From Afipia sp. 64-13 (GTDB lineage: Bacteria > Pseudomonadota > Alphaproteobacteria > Rhizobiales > Xanthobacteraceae), in contig MKUJ01000013.1 in NCBI GenBank assembly GCA_001897755.1, positions 1 through 59,246 on the forward strand: a stretch of DNA of 59,246 bases, read 5' to 3'. Below the pieces are notes generated by a model. The model was given only the letters and a program-made list of their open reading frames with translations. It ran no database searches and was not told the origin of the DNA. The translations under genes and the position numbers were made by a program. Positions 51,304 through 59,246 of the stretch are shown piece after piece; positions within the stretch are counted from its first letter, which is position 1; each line of letters begins with the position of its first letter.

Positions 51304-51332
51304 TTAAGAACGACTATAATAGTCGTTCTTAA
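51304..51332. promoter_or_regulatory. Perfect 29-bp inverted repeat, probable operator
   Basis: The arm TTAAGAACGACTAT is followed by a central A and its exact 14-base complement. A third half-site, TAATAGTCG, follows at 51330-51338 as a direct repeat of TAATAGTCG at 51317-51325. It lies about 175 bp upstream of the metF ATG. The arrangement suits an ArsR- or TetR-type regulator; the protein is not in this window. Confidence 0.65.
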
Positions 51333-51350
51333 TAGTCGGGTGGGCTGACA

Positions 51351-51364
51351 AAATTACGTAATTT
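51351..51364. promoter_or_regulatory. Perfect 14-bp palindrome near the metF operator
   Basis: AAATTACGTAATTT equals its own reverse complement. It lies 18 bases from the larger inverted repeat, toward the LLM gene. It may be a second operator for the divergent pair. Confidence 0.4.
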
Positions 51365-51474
51365 CAACGATGTGCCTTATATTTTTCGTGGGTATTTATT
51401 TCCCGCTATCGAATAACATCATTTCTGCCCACTCCCGGCTTTGAATCCGGGTGGAAAAGCACTAGCTGACAGCG

Positions 51475-52488
51475 ATGCCTCCGCTCTCCGTTCTCGATCT
51501 TTCCGTCGTCACCACCGGCACCAGGCCCGCCCAGGCGCTGCGCAACAGCATCGATCTGGCGCGCGAGGCCGACCGGCTCGGCTATACCCGCTACTGGCTG
51601 GCTGAGCATCACGGGCTGCCCTCGGTGGCGAGCCCGGCGCCCGACCTCATGATCGGCCAGATCGCGGCGGCGACGTCGCGCATCCGCGTCGGCTCTGGCG
51701 GGGTGATGCTGCCCAACCATGCGCCGCTGGTGGTGGCCGAACGATTCAAGATGCTGGAGGCGCTGTTTCCCGGCCGGATCGATCTCGGGCTCGGCCGGGC
51801 GCCGGGCACCGACGGCGTCACCGCGCATGCGCTGCGCCGCCGCCTCGACGTGCGCGAGGGCGACGATTTCCTCGAACGGCTGCAGGAGCTGATGCTGTGG
51901 CAGACCGGCTTTCCGCCGGACCATCCCTACAGCAAGGTCACGGTGATGCCGAACGACGTGGCGCTGCCGCCGATCTGGCTGCTCGGCTCCAGCGACTACA
52001 GCGCGCAGCTCGCCGCGCAGGTCGGCATGGGTTTCGCGTTCGCGCATCATTTCGCCTCGTTCGACGCCGTGACCGCGCTGACGCATTACCGCGCGCATTT
52101 CGTGCCGTCGCGCTGGCGCGCCGCGCCGCATGCGATCCTCGCCGTCGCGGCGATCGCCGCGCCGACCGACGCGGAGGCCGAGGAGCTGGCGTCGTCGATG
52201 GATCTCAACCGCCTGTTGCGCGACCGCGGTCAGTTCCTGCCGCTGCCGAGCGTGGAGGAGGCGAAGGCCTATCCGTATTCGGAGGCGGATCGCGCCATCA
52301 TCGCGCGCAACCGCGCCAAGCTGTTCGTCGGCAGCCCGGCGACCCTGCTGCGGACGCTGACGCCGCTGATCGAGGCCAGCGAGGCCGACGAGGTGATGGT
52401 GATCACCGCGACCTACGATCACGCCGCGCGCAAGCGCTCCTATGCGCTGCTCGCCGAGGCGTTCGGGATTGCGCAGCGGGTGGCGTGA
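51475..52488 (+). CDS. Luciferase-like (LLM) flavin-dependent monooxygenase
   Basis: 337 residues of the bacterial luciferase-like fold. LREADRLGYTRYWLAEHHGLP-type sequence (AREADRLGYTRYWLAEHHG), RIRVGSGGVMLPNHAPLVVAERF and IDLGLGRAPGTD are typical of the YhbW/LLM subgroup, as is LFVGSPATLLRTL. It uses reduced flavin and oxygen; the substrate is unknown. It diverges from metF across the palindrome-rich region. Confidence 0.9.
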   Translation: MPPLSVLDLSVVTTGTRPAQALRNSIDLAREADRLGYTRYWLAEHHGLPSVASPAPDLMIGQIAAATSRIRVGSGGVMLPNHAPLVVAERFKMLEALFPGRIDLGLGRAPGTDGVTAHALRRRLDVREGDDFLERLQELMLWQTGFPPDHPYSKVTVMPNDVALPPIWLLGSSDYSAQLAAQVGMGFAFAHHFASFDAVTALTHYRAHFVPSRWRAAPHAILAVAAIAAPTDAEAEELASSMDLNRLLRDRGQFLPLPSVEEAKAYPYSEADRAIIARNRAKLFVGSPATLLRTLTPLIEASEADEVMVITATYDHAARKRSYALLAEAFGIAQRVA

Positions 52489-52501
52489 GATAGAGTGGTC
52501 A

Positions 52502-52570
52502 TTGCCGGGCTTGACCCGGCAATCCATCCCTTAATTCCAAAAGATGGATGCGCGGGTCAGACCCGCGCAT
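52502..52570. repeat. Palindromic intergenic repeat (REP-like doublet)
   Basis: Three palindromes in a row: TTGCCGGG/CCCGGCAA (52502-52522), ATCCATC/GATGGAT (outer pair 52522-52528 and 52543-52549), and ATGCGCGGGT/ACCCGCGCAT around CAG (52548-52570). It lies between the convergent LLM and pheA genes. The type is common between genes in this bacterial group. It may also stop transcription from both sides. Confidence 0.75.
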
Positions 52571-52592
52571 GACGCCTTGTGTCTGACGCGGC

Positions 52593-53456
52593 TCAGCGCC
52601 CGTTCTTCTCGGTGAAGGCGACGCGGAAGGGATGCGCCGGATAGACGCCGACGATGCGCAACTCCTTGGAGAAGAAGCCGAGCTCCTCCAGCGCGAATTT
52701 CAGGCTCCTGTCGTCGGGATGGCCGTCGACATCGGCATAGAACTGCGTGGCGAAGAAATTGCCCTCCACCATGTAGCTTTCCAGCTTGGTCATGTTGACG
52801 CCGTTGGTGGCGAAACCGCCGAGCGCCTTGTAGAGCGCGGCGGGCAGATTGCGCACCCGGAACACGAAGCTGGTCACCACCGGTCCGGAATCCTGCGTCG
52901 CCCATTGCGGCTCGCGCGCCAGCACCACGAAGCGCGTGGTGTTGTGGTCCTCGTCCTCGATATCCTCGGAGAGAATGTCGAGGCCGTAGATCTCGGCGGC
53001 AAGGCGCGGGGCGATCGCCGCACGGGTGATGTCGCCGGCGGCGGCGACGGCGCGGGCCGAGCCGGCGGTATCGGCGGCGACGATCGATTTCACGCCGAGG
53101 CTGCGGATGACGCGGCGGCACTGGCCGAGCGCGTGGACATGGCTCTCGATGGTCTTGATGCCTTCCAGCGTCGCGCCGCGCGGCGCCATCAATTGATGGC
53201 TGATCGGCAGGAACCATTCGGCGATGATGTAGAGGCCCGACTGCGGCAGCAGGTGATGGATGTCGGCGACGCGGCCGGCGACCGAATTCTCGATCGGGAT
53301 CATGCCGAGATCGGCCTCGCCGGTGGTGATGGCCGCCAGCGCGTCCTCGAAGGTGGCGCAGGGCAGCGCCTCCGCGGCGGGATAGGCCTCGGTGATGGCG
53401 ATGTGCGAATTGGCGCCCGGCTCGCCCTGGAAGGCGATCTTCAGAATCTTGGTCAT
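52593..53456 (-). CDS. pheA: Prephenate dehydratase PheA
   Basis: 287 residues, without a chorismate mutase domain. KIAFQGEPGANSHIA, MIPIENSVAGRVADIHHLL, and NTTRFVVL with the catalytic Thr-Arg-Phe make the dehydratase domain. An ACT domain (TSFVFRVRNLPAALYKAL; NMTKLESYMVEG) should give feedback control by phenylalanine. It makes phenylpyruvate from prephenate. Its ATG overlaps the kdsB stop by one to four bases, so the two are translated together. Confidence 0.95.
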   Translation of the reverse strand: MTKILKIAFQGEPGANSHIAITEAYPAAEALPCATFEDALAAITTGEADLGMIPIENSVAGRVADIHHLLPQSGLYIIAEWFLPISHQLMAPRGATLEGIKTIESHVHALGQCRRVIRSLGVKSIVAADTAGSARAVAAAGDITRAAIAPRLAAEIYGLDILSEDIEDEDHNTTRFVVLAREPQWATQDSGPVVTSFVFRVRNLPAALYKALGGFATNGVNMTKLESYMVEGNFFATQFYADVDGHPDDRSLKFALEELGFFSKELRIVGVYPAHPFRVAFTEKNGR

Positions 53457-54199
53457 CAGGACTGTCCTGCCAGCGCCTGGCGCGCGGCTTCAAGATCGTG
53501 CGGCGTATCGACCCCCAGCGGCACCGAGTCAACCACGGCGATGTCGATCCGCATGCCGGCCTCCAGTGCGCGGAGTTGTTCCAGCCGCTCGCGCTGCTCC
53601 AGCGGCGAGGGCGGCAGCGCGACGAACCGCGCCAGCGCCGCGCGGCGGTAGGCATAGATGCCGATGTGATGGTAGCGCGGGCCCTCGCCGGCCGGCGCGG
53701 TGGCGCGGGTGAAATACAGTGCGCGCAGCCGGCCGGGCGCGATCTCGCTGCCCACCGCTTTCACCACGTTGGGGTCGGTGTGCTCGGCCTCCTTGCGGAT
53801 CATCGCGGCGAGGGTGGCGATGTCCACGGCGGGGTCGGCGAGCGGGGCCAGCACGGCGCGGATGTCGCCCGGCGCGATGGTCGGCAGATCGCCCTGCAGA
53901 TTGATGATGGTCCTGACCTTGCCGTCCGGGTCGAGGCTCTGCAGCGCCTCGAAAATGCGGTCCGAGCCGGAGGGGTGATCGGCGCGGGTCATGACAACCT
54001 CGCCGCCCTGCGCGGTCACGGCGGCGGCGATTTCCGGCGCGTCGGTCGCCACCACGGCGCGGCCGGCCCCGGCGGCCTGCGCCCGTCGCAGCACCTGGAC
54101 GATCATCGGCAGCCCGGCGATGTCGGCGAGCGGCTTGCCGGGCAGGCGGGTCGACGCCATCCGGGCCGGAATCAGGATCAGGGTGGAATGGTCAGCCAT
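53456..54199 (-). CDS. kdsB: CMP-KDO synthetase KdsB
   Basis: 247 residues from ATG 54199. [21 protein letters not shown] opens the nucleotide-transfer fold, and [25 protein letters not shown] and [14 protein letters not shown] are KdsB landmarks. It activates KDO with CTP for lipopolysaccharide core synthesis. It is coupled to pheA by a stop-start overlap (53454-53458). Confidence 0.95.
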   Translation of the reverse strand: MADHSTLILIPARMASTRLPGKPLADIAGLPMIVQVLRRAQAAGAGRAVVATDAPEIAAAVTAQGGEVVMTRADHPSGSDRIFEALQSLDPDGKVRTIINLQGDLPTIAPGDIRAVLAPLADPAVDIATLAAMIRKEAEHTDPNVVKAVGSEIAPGRLRALYFTRATAPAGEGPRYHHIGIYAYRRAALARFVALPPSPLEQRERLEQLRALEAGMRIDIAVVDSVPLGVDTPHDLEAARQALAGQS

Positions 54200-54448
54200 C
54201 GGGCAGCGGTCTGGGGCAGGAGGCGGGAGCAGGGATCTAGAGACGGACGCAAAAGCCCGGATTCGGTGAGGACATGCGGGCGTTTCCCGCGCGTGAGGCA
54301 TTTATACGGGTTGCCTTAAGGCGGGCAAACCGTTATTCCCCAATCGCTGCCCTGCGGCGGCGCTTCCACGGTTTTCATGCCTGTTTCGGCCGTTTTCGGC
54401 GGCCCGGCATGCCCAAAGACAACATTTCCAGGCCGGAGCCTGATCGCG

Positions 54449-54994
54449 ATGAATTCCTTCGAACTCAACAAAATCATGGGTGCGGTGCTCGCCACCTGTC
54501 TTCTGCTGCTGGTCACCAGCATGACCGCCGGTGCGATCTTCGCGCCGGGGAAGGTCGCGAAGCCGGGATACGAGATCGCGGTGAAGGAAGACGCCAGCGG
54601 CGGCGCTGGCCCGGCCAAGGCCGCGGCCGCGGTGCCGATCGAGACCCTGCTGGCCAACGCTTCGGTCGAGAAGGGCCAGGCGGCCTCGAAGAAGTGCGCG
54701 GCCTGCCACACCTTCGAAAAGGGCGGCCCCAACAAGGTCGGTCCGAACCTGTTCGGCATCGTCGGCGAAGAGCGCGGCGTCGGCCACAACTTCAACTTCT
54801 CGGCGGCCATGAAGGCCAAGACCGGCAAGTGGACCATCGACGACCTCAACAAGTTCATCGAGAGCCCGAAGGGCTTCATCCCCGGCACCGCGATGGGCTT
54901 CGCCGGCATCAGCAAGGACACCGAGCGCGCCGATCTGCTCGCCTATCTGAACTCGCTGTCGGATAGCCCCGCGCCGCTGCCGGGCAAGAAGTAA
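54449..54994 (+). CDS. cycM: Membrane-anchored cytochrome c (CycM-like)
   Basis: 181 residues. A single N-terminal hydrophobic helix (about 11-30) anchors it. The heme site is CAACH (Cys83, Cys86, His87), and Met149 in GTAMGFAG is the likely sixth ligand. VGPNLFGIVG, FNFSAAM and WTIDDLNKFIESPKGF are typical of class I cytochromes c. CycM carries electrons from the bc1 complex to the aa3 oxidase in Bradyrhizobium. ATG at 54449 has GGAGCC upstream. Confidence 0.93.
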   Translation: MNSFELNKIMGAVLATCLLLLVTSMTAGAIFAPGKVAKPGYEIAVKEDASGGAGPAKAAAAVPIETLLANASVEKGQAASKKCAACHTFEKGGPNKVGPNLFGIVGEERGVGHNFNFSAAMKAKTGKWTIDDLNKFIESPKGFIPGTAMGFAGISKDTERADLLAYLNSLSDSPAPLPGKK

Positions 54995-55019
54995 CATCGC
55001 GCCACGCGCGTATCGTCAG

Positions 55020-55054
55020 CGGCCGGGCCGACCTTGGGGTCGCCCGGCCGTTTT
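55020..55054 (+). terminator. Rho-independent terminator after cycM
   Basis: CGGCCGGGC-C-GACC pairs with GGGTC-GCCCGGCCG around TTG (one bulged C), followed by TTTTG. It lies 26 bases after the cycM stop. Confidence 0.85.
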
Positions 55055-55095
55055 GCTGTCGGCATGACGGCTTTCGTAAGCCTTTGTTTTGTTCG

Positions 55096-55209
55096 GTCGT
55101 CCCGGCGCAGGCCGGGACCCATAACCGCCAGTCTTAGTAAAAGACATTCGAACTCATGGTTTTAAGAAAATCGACCGGGGTGATGGGTCCCGGCCTGCGC
55201 CGGGACGAC
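55096..55209. repeat. Long inverted repeat, 27-bp perfect arms
   Basis: The arm at 55096-55122 begins GTCGTCCCGGCGCAGG and ends GGGACCCAT; the arm at 55183-55209 is its exact reverse complement. A 60-base AT-richer spacer lies between. Each arm contains its own small palindrome (CCCGGC-GCAG-GCCGGG). It resembles repeated intergenic units of Bradyrhizobium-type genomes and may be a small non-autonomous element. Confidence 0.75.
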
Positions 55210-55471
55210 GAGCGATGGAAGAGGAACAGGCCGCAGGCCGCGCTCACAGCAACGCTTCGATTCGAAACCGTCGTGCATTAAGAAAAATTCACGCCGCGCC
55301 GGTTGATGTGTCAGGCGGCGGACGCGCGAGCGGCAGGACCATTGGCCGCAAAGAAGCCCTCGCGGTGGGGTGGCGTCCGATCCAAAAAGCGACATAATCG
55401 CTGACGAGTTTGGCCCTGCAATCGGGGCAGACGTGACGGCAGCGGTTACGGCAGTCAGAGGACTTCGACGT

Positions 55472-57370
55472 TTGAGCATTTCCCGACGGCATCTTCTGCA
55501 AAGCGGCGTCGCCGCGGCGAGCCTTCCCCTGATCGAGACCACGGCCGGACTGCCCTTGATCGGCGCGGCGCGGGCGCAGACGCCCAATGAGGCGGCGGAG
55601 TGGAAACACGGCCTGTCGCTGTTCGGCGACATCAAATATCCCGCCGGTTTCAAGCGGTTCGACTACGTCAATCCCGACGCGCCGAAGGGCGGCAGCGTAC
55701 GGCAGATCGCGATCGGCACCTTCGACAATTTCAACATCACCGTCGCCGGCGTGAAAGGCGCGATCGCGCCGATCAACTGGCTGTACGAGACGCTGACCAC
55801 CGGCTCGCTCGACGAGGTCTCCACCGAATACGGTCTGCTCGCCGAAGCGGTGAGCCATCCGGCGGATTTCTCCTTCGTGATCTATCGGCTGCGCGCCAAT
55901 GCGACATGGCATGACGGCAAGTCGGTGACGCCGGAGGACGTGATCTTCTCGCTCAATGCGTTCAAGACCTATCATCCGATGTACTCGGCCTATTACCGCC
56001 ATGTGGTGAAGGCGGAGAAGGTCGGCGAGCGCGACGTCAAATTCACTTTCGACGCGCCGGGCAACCGCGAACTGCCGCAGATCGTCGGCCAGCTCACCGT
56101 GCTGCCGAAACACTGGTGGGAAGGCAGCAACGCCTCGGGCGCCAAGCGTGACATCTCCGCGACCACGCTGGAGCCGCCGCTCGGCAGCGGGCCGTACAAG
56201 ATCAAGGAATTCGTGCCCGGCCGCAGCCTGGTGCTGGAGCGCGTCAAGGACTATTGGGGTCGCGACACCAACGTGAATGTCGGCCGCTACAATTTCGATG
56301 AGCTGCGCTACGAATATTTCCGCGACTCCACGGTGGCGCTGGAAGCCTTCAAGGGCGATCAGGTGGACTGGCGCACCGAGAACAGCGCCAAGAACTGGGC
56401 GACGGCCTATGATTTCCCCGCCGTGTCCGACAAGCGCGTGATCCTCGAGGAGTTTCCCAACCGCTCCTCCGGCATCATGCAGGCGTTCGCTTTCAACATT
56501 CGCCGTGACAAGTTCAAGGATGCGCGGGTGCGCCGCGCGATGAACTTCGCGTTCGACTTCGAGGAGATGAACAAGCAGATCTTCTTCGGCCAGTACAAGC
56601 GCATCACCTCTTATTTCGACGGCACCGAGCTGGCCTCGTCCGGCCTGCCCGAAGGCCGCGAGCTCGAGATTTTGCAGGGCGTGAAGGATGCGGTGCCGCC
56701 GGAGGTGTTCACCACGGCCTACACCAATCCGGTTGGCGGCAATCCGGAGAACGTCCGCAGCAATCTGCGCGAGGGGCTGCGGCTCTTGAAGGAGGCGGGC
56801 TACGAGGTGCGCGAGCGCAAACTGGTCAACGCCAAAACCGGCGCGCCGTTCGAGGTCGAGCTGTTGACGCAGGATCCGAGCTTCGAGCGCGTGATGCTGT
56901 TCTACAAGCCCTCGCTGGAGCGGCTCGGCATCACGGTCAATGTCCGCACCATCGATCCGATCCAGTACGAGAACCGGCAGCGCAACTGGGACTTCGACAT
57001 CGTCACCGCCTCGTGGCCGGAATCGCTGTCGCCCGGCAACGAGCAGCGCGAGTTCTGGGGCTCGCGGGCCGCCGATATGGCGGGCTCGCGCAATCTGATC
57101 GGCATCAAGGATGCGGCGATCGACAAACTGATCGAGCGGGTGATCTTCGCCAAGGATCGCGACGACCTCGTCGCCGCCACCCGCGCGCTCGATCGCGTGC
57201 TGCTGTGGCACAATTTCGTCGTGCCGCAGTGGAATTACCCGAAAGTGCGCACCGCGCGCTGGGATCGCTTCGGCCGCCCGGCGCAGATGCCGAAATACGG
57301 GCTCTCCGCATTCCCGTCGATCTGGTGGTTCGACAAGGACAAGGCCAACAAGATCGGACGGCGTTCTTGA
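55472..57370 (+). CDS. Family-5 extracellular solute-binding protein (YejA-like), first copy
   Basis: About 632 residues from TTG 55472; GTG 55370 is an alternative that adds 34 residues. TTG is preferred because GAGG lies upstream and because it puts a twin-arginine signal (SISRRHLLQSG) right at the N-terminus. The mature protein has HGLSLFGDIKYPAGFKRFDYVNPDAPKGG, quoted here only in part, YETLTTGSLDEVSTEYGLLAEA, TWHDGKSVTPEDVIFSL and GSGPYKIKEF, which are typical of oligopeptide and YejA-type binding proteins. It overlaps the start of a related gene. Peptide or modified-peptide uptake is likely. Confidence 0.88.
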   Translation: MSISRRHLLQSGVAAASLPLIETTAGLPLIGAARAQTPNEAAEWKHGLSLFGDIKYPAGFKRFDYVNPDAPKGGSVRQIAIGTFDNFNITVAGVKGAIAPINWLYETLTTGSLDEVSTEYGLLAEAVSHPADFSFVIYRLRANATWHDGKSVTPEDVIFSLNAFKTYHPMYSAYYRHVVKAEKVGERDVKFTFDAPGNRELPQIVGQLTVLPKHWWEGSNASGAKRDISATTLEPPLGSGPYKIKEFVPGRSLVLERVKDYWGRDTNVNVGRYNFDELRYEYFRDSTVALEAFKGDQVDWRTENSAKNWATAYDFPAVSDKRVILEEFPNRSSGIMQAFAFNIRRDKFKDARVRRAMNFAFDFEEMNKQIFFGQYKRITSYFDGTELASSGLPEGRELEILQGVKDAVPPEVFTTAYTNPVGGNPENVRSNLREGLRLLKEAGYEVRERKLVNAKTGAPFEVELLTQDPSFERVMLFYKPSLERLGITVNVRTIDPIQYENRQRNWDFDIVTASWPESLSPGNEQREFWGSRAADMAGSRNLIGIKDAAIDKLIERVIFAKDRDDLVAATRALDRVLLWHNFVVPQWNYPKVRTARWDRFGRPAQMPKYGLSAFPSIWWFDKDKANKIGRRS

Positions 57371-59246
57371 CCGCGTTGACGCGTCGCCATCTTCTCGTGC
57401 TCGGCGGCAGTGCCGCGATGGCGGGCTGTCTTGCGCCGGCGCGCGCCGCCGAGGGCGCGGACGCGCACGGCATGTCGGCGTTCGGCGACCTGAAATATCC
57501 GGCGGACTTTACGCATTTCGACTACGTCAACGTGAACGCGCCGAAGGGCGGCGCGCTCTCCACCGTGCCCTCGAGTCGCGCCTACAACCAGTCGTTTCAG
57601 ACCTTCAATTCGCTGAATGCCTTCATCCTGAAGGGCGACGGCGCGGTCGGCATGGACCTCACCTTTGCCCCGCTGATGACCCGGGCCGGCGACGAGCCGG
57701 ATGCGATGTACGGCCTCGCCGCGCGCAGCGTGCGGATTTCACCGGATGGCCTGACCTATCGCTTCACGCTGCGGCCCGAGGCGCGCTTTCATGACGGCAG
57801 CAGGCTGACCGCGCAGGACGCGGCGTTCTCGCTGACGCTGCTCAAGGCGAAAGGCCATCCCATCATCCATCAGCAGATGCGCGATTTTGTCTCCGCCGAG
57901 GCGGTGGACGATGCGACGCTGGTGGTGACGTTCGCGGAAAAGCGCGGCCGCGACGTGCCGCTCTATGTCGCCGGGCTGCCGATCTTCTCCAAGGCCTATT
58001 ACACCAAACGCAATTTCGAGGAATCGACGCTCGACGTACCGCTCGGCTCAGGGCCCTACAAGGTCGGGCGCTTCGAGGCCGGGCGCTATATCGAATACGA
58101 GCGGGTCAAGGACTGGTGGGGCCGCGATCTGCCGGCCTGCCGCGGCGCGTTCAACTTCGACATCGTGCGCTATGAATTCTATCGCGACCGTGATGTCGCC
58201 TTCGAGGGCTTCACCGGGCGCAATTATCTCTACCGCGAGGAATTCACCGCGCGGATCTGGAATACCCGCTACGATTTTCCGGCGATCAAGGATGGCCGCG
58301 TCAAGCAGGAGAAGCTGCCCGACGAGACGCCATCCGGCGCGCAGGGCTGGTTCATCAACACCCGCCGCGCGCAGTTCAAGGACCCGCGGGTGCGCGAGGC
58401 GCTGATCGACGCGTTCGATTTCGAGTGGACCAACAAGACCATCATGTACGGCGCCTATGCGCGCACGGTGTCGCCGTTCCAGAATTCCGACCTGATGGCG
58501 GAAGGCCCGCCTCCGCCGGAGGAATTGAAACTGCTGGAGCCGTTCCGCGGCCGGGTGCCGGACGAGGTGTTCGGCGCGCCGTTCACCCCGCCGGTCTCCG
58601 ACGGTTCGGGACAGGATCGCGCGCTGCTGCGCCGCGCCTCGCAACTGTTGCAGGAGGCGGGCTGCGTGGTGAAGGGCGGCAAGCGGCAATTGCCCGACGG
58701 CAGGCCGTTCCGCATCGAATTCCTGCTCGACGAGCCGGCGTTTCAGGCGCACCACGCGCCCTATGTGAAGAACCTCGCCACGCTCGGCATCGAGGCCAGC
58801 GTGCGGCTGGTCGATCCGGTGCAGCACCGCGCGCGGGTGGACGATTTCGATTTCGATCTCGCGATCCAGCGTTTCTCGATGTCCTCGACACCGGGCGACG
58901 GCATGCGCACCTTCTTCTCCTCGCAGGCCGCCGGCATCAAGGGCTCGCAGAATCTGGCGGGCGTCGCCGATCCCGCGATCGACGCGCTGATCGAGCGCAT
59001 CATCGCGGCGCCGGACCGCGACACGCTGCGCACCGCCTGCCGCGCTTTCGACCGCGTGTTCCGCGCCGGGCGCTACTGGGTGCCGCAATGGTATTCGGCC
59101 GTGCATCGCGTTGCCTACTGGGACGTGTTCGGCCATCCGCCCAGACTGCCGAAATATGCCGGCGTCGGCGTGCCTGACCTGTGGTGGTCGGAGCCGGCGA
59201 AGGCATCGAGCCCGGCGCTGACAACCGATCCGAAGGCGCCGCAAAA
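57367..59246 (+). CDS. Family-5 extracellular solute-binding protein (YejA-like), second copy, cut by window end
   Basis: At least 626 codons, open at the window end. The TTG at 57367 overlaps the previous TGA (TTGA). The start TALTRRHLLVLGGSAAMAGC suggests a twin-arginine or lipoprotein signal. The body parallels the first copy: MSAFGDLKYPADFTHFDYVN, GLAARSVRISPDGLTYRF, RLTAQDAAFSL, GSGPYKVGRFEAG and RVKDWWGRDLP. The two clearly share ancestry but differ throughout. Transporter membrane genes are expected just beyond the window. Confidence 0.87.
   Translation, partial: MTALTRRHLLVLGGSAAMAGCLAPARAAEGADAHGMSAFGDLKYPADFTHFDYVNVNAPKGGALSTVPSSRAYNQSFQTFNSLNAFILKGDGAVGMDLTFAPLMTRAGDEPDAMYGLAARSVRISPDGLTYRFTLRPEARFHDGSRLTAQDAAFSLTLLKAKGHPIIHQQMRDFVSAEAVDDATLVVTFAEKRGRDVPLYVAGLPIFSKAYYTKRNFEESTLDVPLGSGPYKVGRFEAGRYIEYERVKDWWGRDLPACRGAFNFDIVRYEFYRDRDVAFEGFTGRNYLYREEFTARIWNTRYDFPAIKDGRVKQEKLPDETPSGAQGWFINTRRAQFKDPRVREALIDAFDFEWTNKTIMYGAYARTVSPFQNSDLMAEGPPPPEELKLLEPFRGRVPDEVFGAPFTPPVSDGSGQDRALLRRASQLLQEAGCVVKGGKRQLPDGRPFRIEFLLDEPAFQAHHAPYVKNLATLGIEASVRLVDPVQHRARVDDFDFDLAIQRFSMSSTPGDGMRTFFSSQAAGIKGSQNLAGVADPAIDALIERIIAAPDRDTLRTACRAFDRVFRAGRYWVPQWYSAVHRVAYWDVFGHPPRLPKYAGVGVPDLWWSEPAKASSPALTTDPKAPQ

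Larger units (their letters stand above)
51130..51474. promoter_or_regulatory. Divergent control region upstream of metF
   Basis: 345 bp between metF (leftward) and the LLM oxidoreductase (rightward), with an AT-rich centre. It holds two perfect palindromes, at 51304-51332 and 51351-51364. I looked for a SAM or cobalamin riboswitch in the metF leader and could not support one by eye. No gene is visible. Confidence 0.55.
54995..55471. other. 477-bp intergenic region: terminator, long inverted repeat and leader
   Basis: After the cycM terminator comes a long inverted repeat (55096-55209), then about 260 bases before the TTG start of the solute-binding protein gene. No gene is seen. The reading frame of the next gene is open back to a GTG at 55370, so part of this region may be coding. 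Confidence 0.5.

Noticed and set aside
51304-51332. The 29-bp palindrome as a transcription terminator, or its inner TATAAT as a promoter
   Set aside because: The central loop is one base and no T run follows. No -35 hexamer lies at the right distance from TATAAT at 51314-51319.

Overview
The window is GC-rich alphaproteobacterial DNA. It most resembles a member of the Nitrobacteraceae/Bradyrhizobiaceae (Bradyrhizobium, Afipia, Rhodopseudomonas and relatives). The grounds are several HAAT-type (Liv-like) ABC transporters, a CycM-like membrane-anchored cytochrome c, FixK/FNR-like boxes, a metF-metH pair, and palindromic intergenic repeats of the kind common in that group. The genus is an inference from gene content.

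Layout. Positions 1-6.4 kb hold the end of a carbamate kinase gene, a cytosine-deaminase-like amidohydrolase and a HAAT ABC transporter whose second permease and both ATPases form one polypeptide; together they look like uptake and breakdown of a small nitrogen compound. An RND efflux pair follows at 6.8-11.2 kb. From 11.2 to 26.6 kb lies the most striking region, a self-contained selenocysteine and formate dehydrogenase island. A leftward group (TlpA-like thioredoxin, transglutaminase-like protein, cysteine desulfurase) diverges from a rightward group: fdnG with an in-frame UGA and a recognisable bacterial SECIS hairpin, fdnH, fdnI, fdhE, selA, a Sel1-repeat protein, selB, selC (tRNA-Sec) and two unrecognised genes. 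selD converges on the group from the far side. The selB reading frame runs right through selC, so one stretch of DNA encodes both the end of a protein and a whole tRNA. Every dedicated bacterial Sec-synthesis and decoding gene, plus its client enzyme, lies within about 12 kb.

After selD there is a deletion scar joining remnants of a sulfide-dehydrogenase-like flavoprotein and soxZ, then gdhA, a small membrane protein, a MarR regulator, and an unusual protein with an RNA-polymerase alpha-CTD-like domain. A second HAAT transporter occupies 31.2-36.2 kb. Mixed chromosomal genes follow to 45.6 kb: HIT, LemA, two TPM-domain proteins, SDR, YkgJ-like, glycerate kinase, thiolase and glycerol kinase.

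From 45.8 to 51.1 kb metF and metH lie on the minus strand, separated by a DUF559 nuclease-like gene bounded by near-perfect inverted repeats of about 39 bp. That arrangement looks like an inserted mobile cassette. Upstream of metF is a perfect 14+1+14 palindrome. The window closes with an LLM flavin monooxygenase, prephenate dehydratase with kdsB, cytochrome cM, and two tandem family-5 (YejA-like) solute-binding proteins, the last cut by the window edge.

All calls were made by reading the sequence; no database search or folding program was run.
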